From DASZZX01 sp036260415 (lineage in GTDB: Bacteria; Actinomycetota; Nitriliruptoria; Nitriliruptorales; JAHWKO01), in the NCBI GenBank assembly GCA_036260415.1, contig DASZZX010000302.1, forward strand, positions 1 to 14,352: DNA of 14,352 bases, read 5' to 3'. Below, in pieces: positions 13,022 through 14,352 of the stretch (position 1 is its first letter; every line of letters starts with the position of its first letter). A program made the position numbers and the translations under genes. Under the pieces are notes generated by a model, which was not told the DNA's origin, ran no database searches, and saw only the letters and a list, made by a program, of their open reading frames with translations.

Positions 13022-14302
13022 GTGACCCACAACCCGAGCGCGGATCCGACCGTCGTGTTCTCCAGCGACGGTCGTGAGCTCCGTCGCGCGTCGGCGGATC
13101 GTCTGCTCGGCGACCGCGCACTGCGGACCGTGCTCGACACCGCATCGTGGCAGACCCTGCACGTGGCGGTCGCGGACGCGCCGTGCTCGGGCGTGGAGCT
13201 GTTCACCCACGACGGGCGGATCCTGGACGCGACCGTGGTCGCGGTGCACGACGGCACCGCAGTGGTCCTGCGCGACGTGAGCCGCTACGCGGAGGCAGCC
13301 GAGCAGCTCGCCGCCATGACGGTGGAGCTGGGACGGCGCACCCGCGACCTCGTGACTCTGTACGAGGCGACCACCGAGCTGGGTTCCACCCTCGATGTGG
13401 GGGAGCTCAGCCAGGCGACCTGCCGGATCGTCGCCGGCTACCTGGACGCCCAGGCCGTGGAGCTGGACCTCCACGGTGAGCGGTCCTCCTGGCCCGATGG
13501 CGCACCGCCCGCCACGCCCAGCCAGGCCCTGGAGCTGTGGACGGCGCGCGGCCCGCTCGGCACCGTCCGCTGGTGGCGATCGCACCCGCTGACCTCCGCG
13601 GAGGAGCGCACCGTCCGGCTGCTGGTCGCCCGGTCCGCGATCGGTCTCGACCACGCGCTGCTCTTGGCCGCTGCGGAACGACGCGCCGAGCGGGACCCGC
13701 TGACCGGTCTGCTGAACCGGTCCGGCGCGGCCCGGGTTCTCGCCGGCTTCACACGTCCGCACGCTGTGGCGCTGGTGGACCTCGATCACTTCAAGCGCAT
13801 CAACGACCGGCACGGTCACGCGGTCGGCGACCAGGTCCTCTGCGCGGTGGCGCGGATCCTGGCCCCCGGACGTGCGGTGGACGTCAAGGCTCGCTGGGGC
13901 GGTGAGGAGTTCCTGGTCGCGCTGGAACGGGCCGGCGTCGACGAGACCGTCCGGTGGCTGCGCGAGCGACTGCAGGAGGTGCGCGCGACCGTCCGCGCCG
14001 CCGGCGAGCCGGTGTCGTTCTCGGCCGGCGTCGCGCTTGTGGGGCCGCAGGGTCTGGACGCGGCCCTGGCCGAGGCGGACGCGATCCTGTACGAGGTCAA
14101 GCGCTCGGGACGCAACGCGGTCCGGGGCGAGGGCCACCCGCCGGAACCCGTCGCGGTCGCACGCGAGGCGAGCGACGCGGGCGGCGAACCGCTCACGGCC
14201 GCGTGTGCGGTCACCGGGTCGGTCGCCCGTGCGGGGACGCCCGCGCACGGTTCGGAGGGATCAGTAGCCCCGACCGGATTTGAACCGGCGTCTCCACCTT
14301 GA
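13022..14302 (+). CDS. Diguanylate cyclase with PAS-like, GAF-like and GGDEF domains
   Basis: A 426-residue cytoplasmic protein from GTG at 13022. Residues about 30-88 look like a degenerate PAS domain (ELFTHDGRILDATVVAVHD...VVLRDVS). A helical linker (about 88-122) leads to a GAF-like domain (about 122-215). The GGDEF domain (about 224-368) has DPLTGLLNR (225-233), LVDLDHFKRINDRHGHAVGD (251-270) and an active-site GGEEF (293-297). An allosteric RxxD site (RAVD, 284-287) sits the standard five residues before it, so the enzyme should make c-di-GMP and be product-inhibited. There is no membrane segment and no EAL domain. The last 55 or so residues after RNAVRGEG are unconserved, and residues 415-426 are encoded by the antisense of tRNA-Glu. 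The start lacks a clear ribosome binding site; an in-frame upstream extension looks non-coding. Confidence 0.9.
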   Translation: MTHNPSADPTVVFSSDGRELRRASADRLLGDRALRTVLDTASWQTLHVAVADAPCSGVELFTHDGRILDATVVAVHDGTAVVLRDVSRYAEAAEQLAAMTVELGRRTRDLVTLYEATTELGSTLDVGELSQATCRIVAGYLDAQAVELDLHGERSSWPDGAPPATPSQALELWTARGPLGTVRWWRSHPLTSAEERTVRLLVARSAIGLDHALLLAAAERRAERDPLTGLLNRSGAARVLAGFTRPHAVALVDLDHFKRINDRHGHAVGDQVLCAVARILAPGRAVDVKARWGGEEFLVALERAGVDETVRWLRERLQEVRATVRAAGEPVSFSAGVALVGPQGLDAALAEADAILYEVKRSGRNAVRGEGHPPEPVAVAREASDAGGEPLTAACAVTGSVARAGTPAHGSEGSVAPTGFEPASPP

Positions 14303-14337
14303 GAGGGTGGCATCCTCGGCCGCTGGACGACGGGGCC
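14265..14337 (-). tRNA. tRNA-Glu (anticodon CUC)
   Basis: The 73-base minus-strand sequence folds as a full cloverleaf: acceptor GGCCCCG/CGGGGCT (G1-U72 wobble, six Watson-Crick pairs), D stem GTCC/GGAT around a nine-base loop, anticodon stem CCACC/GGTGG with loop CTCTCAA (anticodon CTC, reading GAG), a four-base variable loop, and T stem GCCGG/CCGGT with loop TTCAAAT. The discriminator base is A and CCA is not encoded. Its 3' half lies opposite the end of the diguanylate cyclase gene. Its promoter would lie at or beyond the window edge. Confidence 0.95.
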
Positions 14338-14352
14338 GCCGGGCCGGGGGGG

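Noticed and set aside
12893..14248. Minus-strand open frame of about 450 codons opposite the diguanylate cyclase
   Set aside because: The plus strand carries GAF-like and GGEEF motifs; the opposite frame has no motif and is explained by lack of stops in GC-rich DNA.
14265..14302. VAPTGFEPASPP as a functional C-terminal motif
   Set aside because: It is the direct result of reading tRNA-Glu in antisense, a known artefact-like sequence.

Overview
The window is very GC-rich (over 70% by eye), uses GTG, TTG and ATG starts, and carries protein families typical of Actinomycetota: an actinobacterial-type D-Ala-D-Ala ligase, a two-ACT-domain SerB as in mycobacteria, a CofC-like F420 enzyme and an actinobacterial-type DapE. 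A deep-branching actinobacterium (for example the Nitriliruptoria/Egibacter/Euzebya side) is an inference; the sequence alone does not fix the genus. Almost every gene has a TANNNT-type -10 element, and three start directly at the predicted transcription start (leaderless).

Layout. 1-306: a stand-alone Lrp/AsnC ligand-binding (RAM) domain protein. 344-2642, minus strand: ddl and gpsA, with a hairpin between them. 2643-2887: a divergent intergenic region holding a 28-bp tandem repeat array and overlapping divergent -10 elements. 2888-3538: cofC. 3540-4611, minus strand: a LapA-like membrane protein followed by an MgtC/SapB-like membrane protein, an operon. 4723-4929: a degenerate cold-shock-domain protein. 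4961-6007, minus strand: a small helical protein followed by a 264-residue protein with an ADP-ribosyltransferase-like pattern, an apparent two-gene operon. 6077-7324, minus strand: serB. 7423-9111: a membrane-anchored PQQ-type beta-propeller, divergent from serB. 9179-12319: the lysine/diaminopimelate cluster, dapC-like aminotransferase, dapD and dapE. 12378-12881: a DUF4870-type membrane protein. 13022-14302: a PAS-like/GAF/GGDEF diguanylate cyclase whose 3' end runs into the antisense of tRNA-Glu(CUC), 14265-14337 minus. No intergenic stretch exceeds 300 bases.

How the genes fit together. Several are core metabolism: cell-wall precursors (ddl makes D-Ala-D-Ala, dapCDE makes meso-diaminopimelate), phospholipid backbone (gpsA), F420 cofactor (cofC) and serine (serB). 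The ddl, gpsA, cofC and Lrp-like neighbourhood recalls an arrangement I know from other actinobacteria. The accessory and less understood parts are the ART-like two-gene module, the degenerate cold-shock protein, the 28-bp repeats and the diguanylate cyclase/tRNA overlap. I see no mobile element, CRISPR array or prophage. The best leads for something undescribed are the ART-like pair at 4961-6007 and the repeat array at 2693-2814; neither is proven to be a new system.
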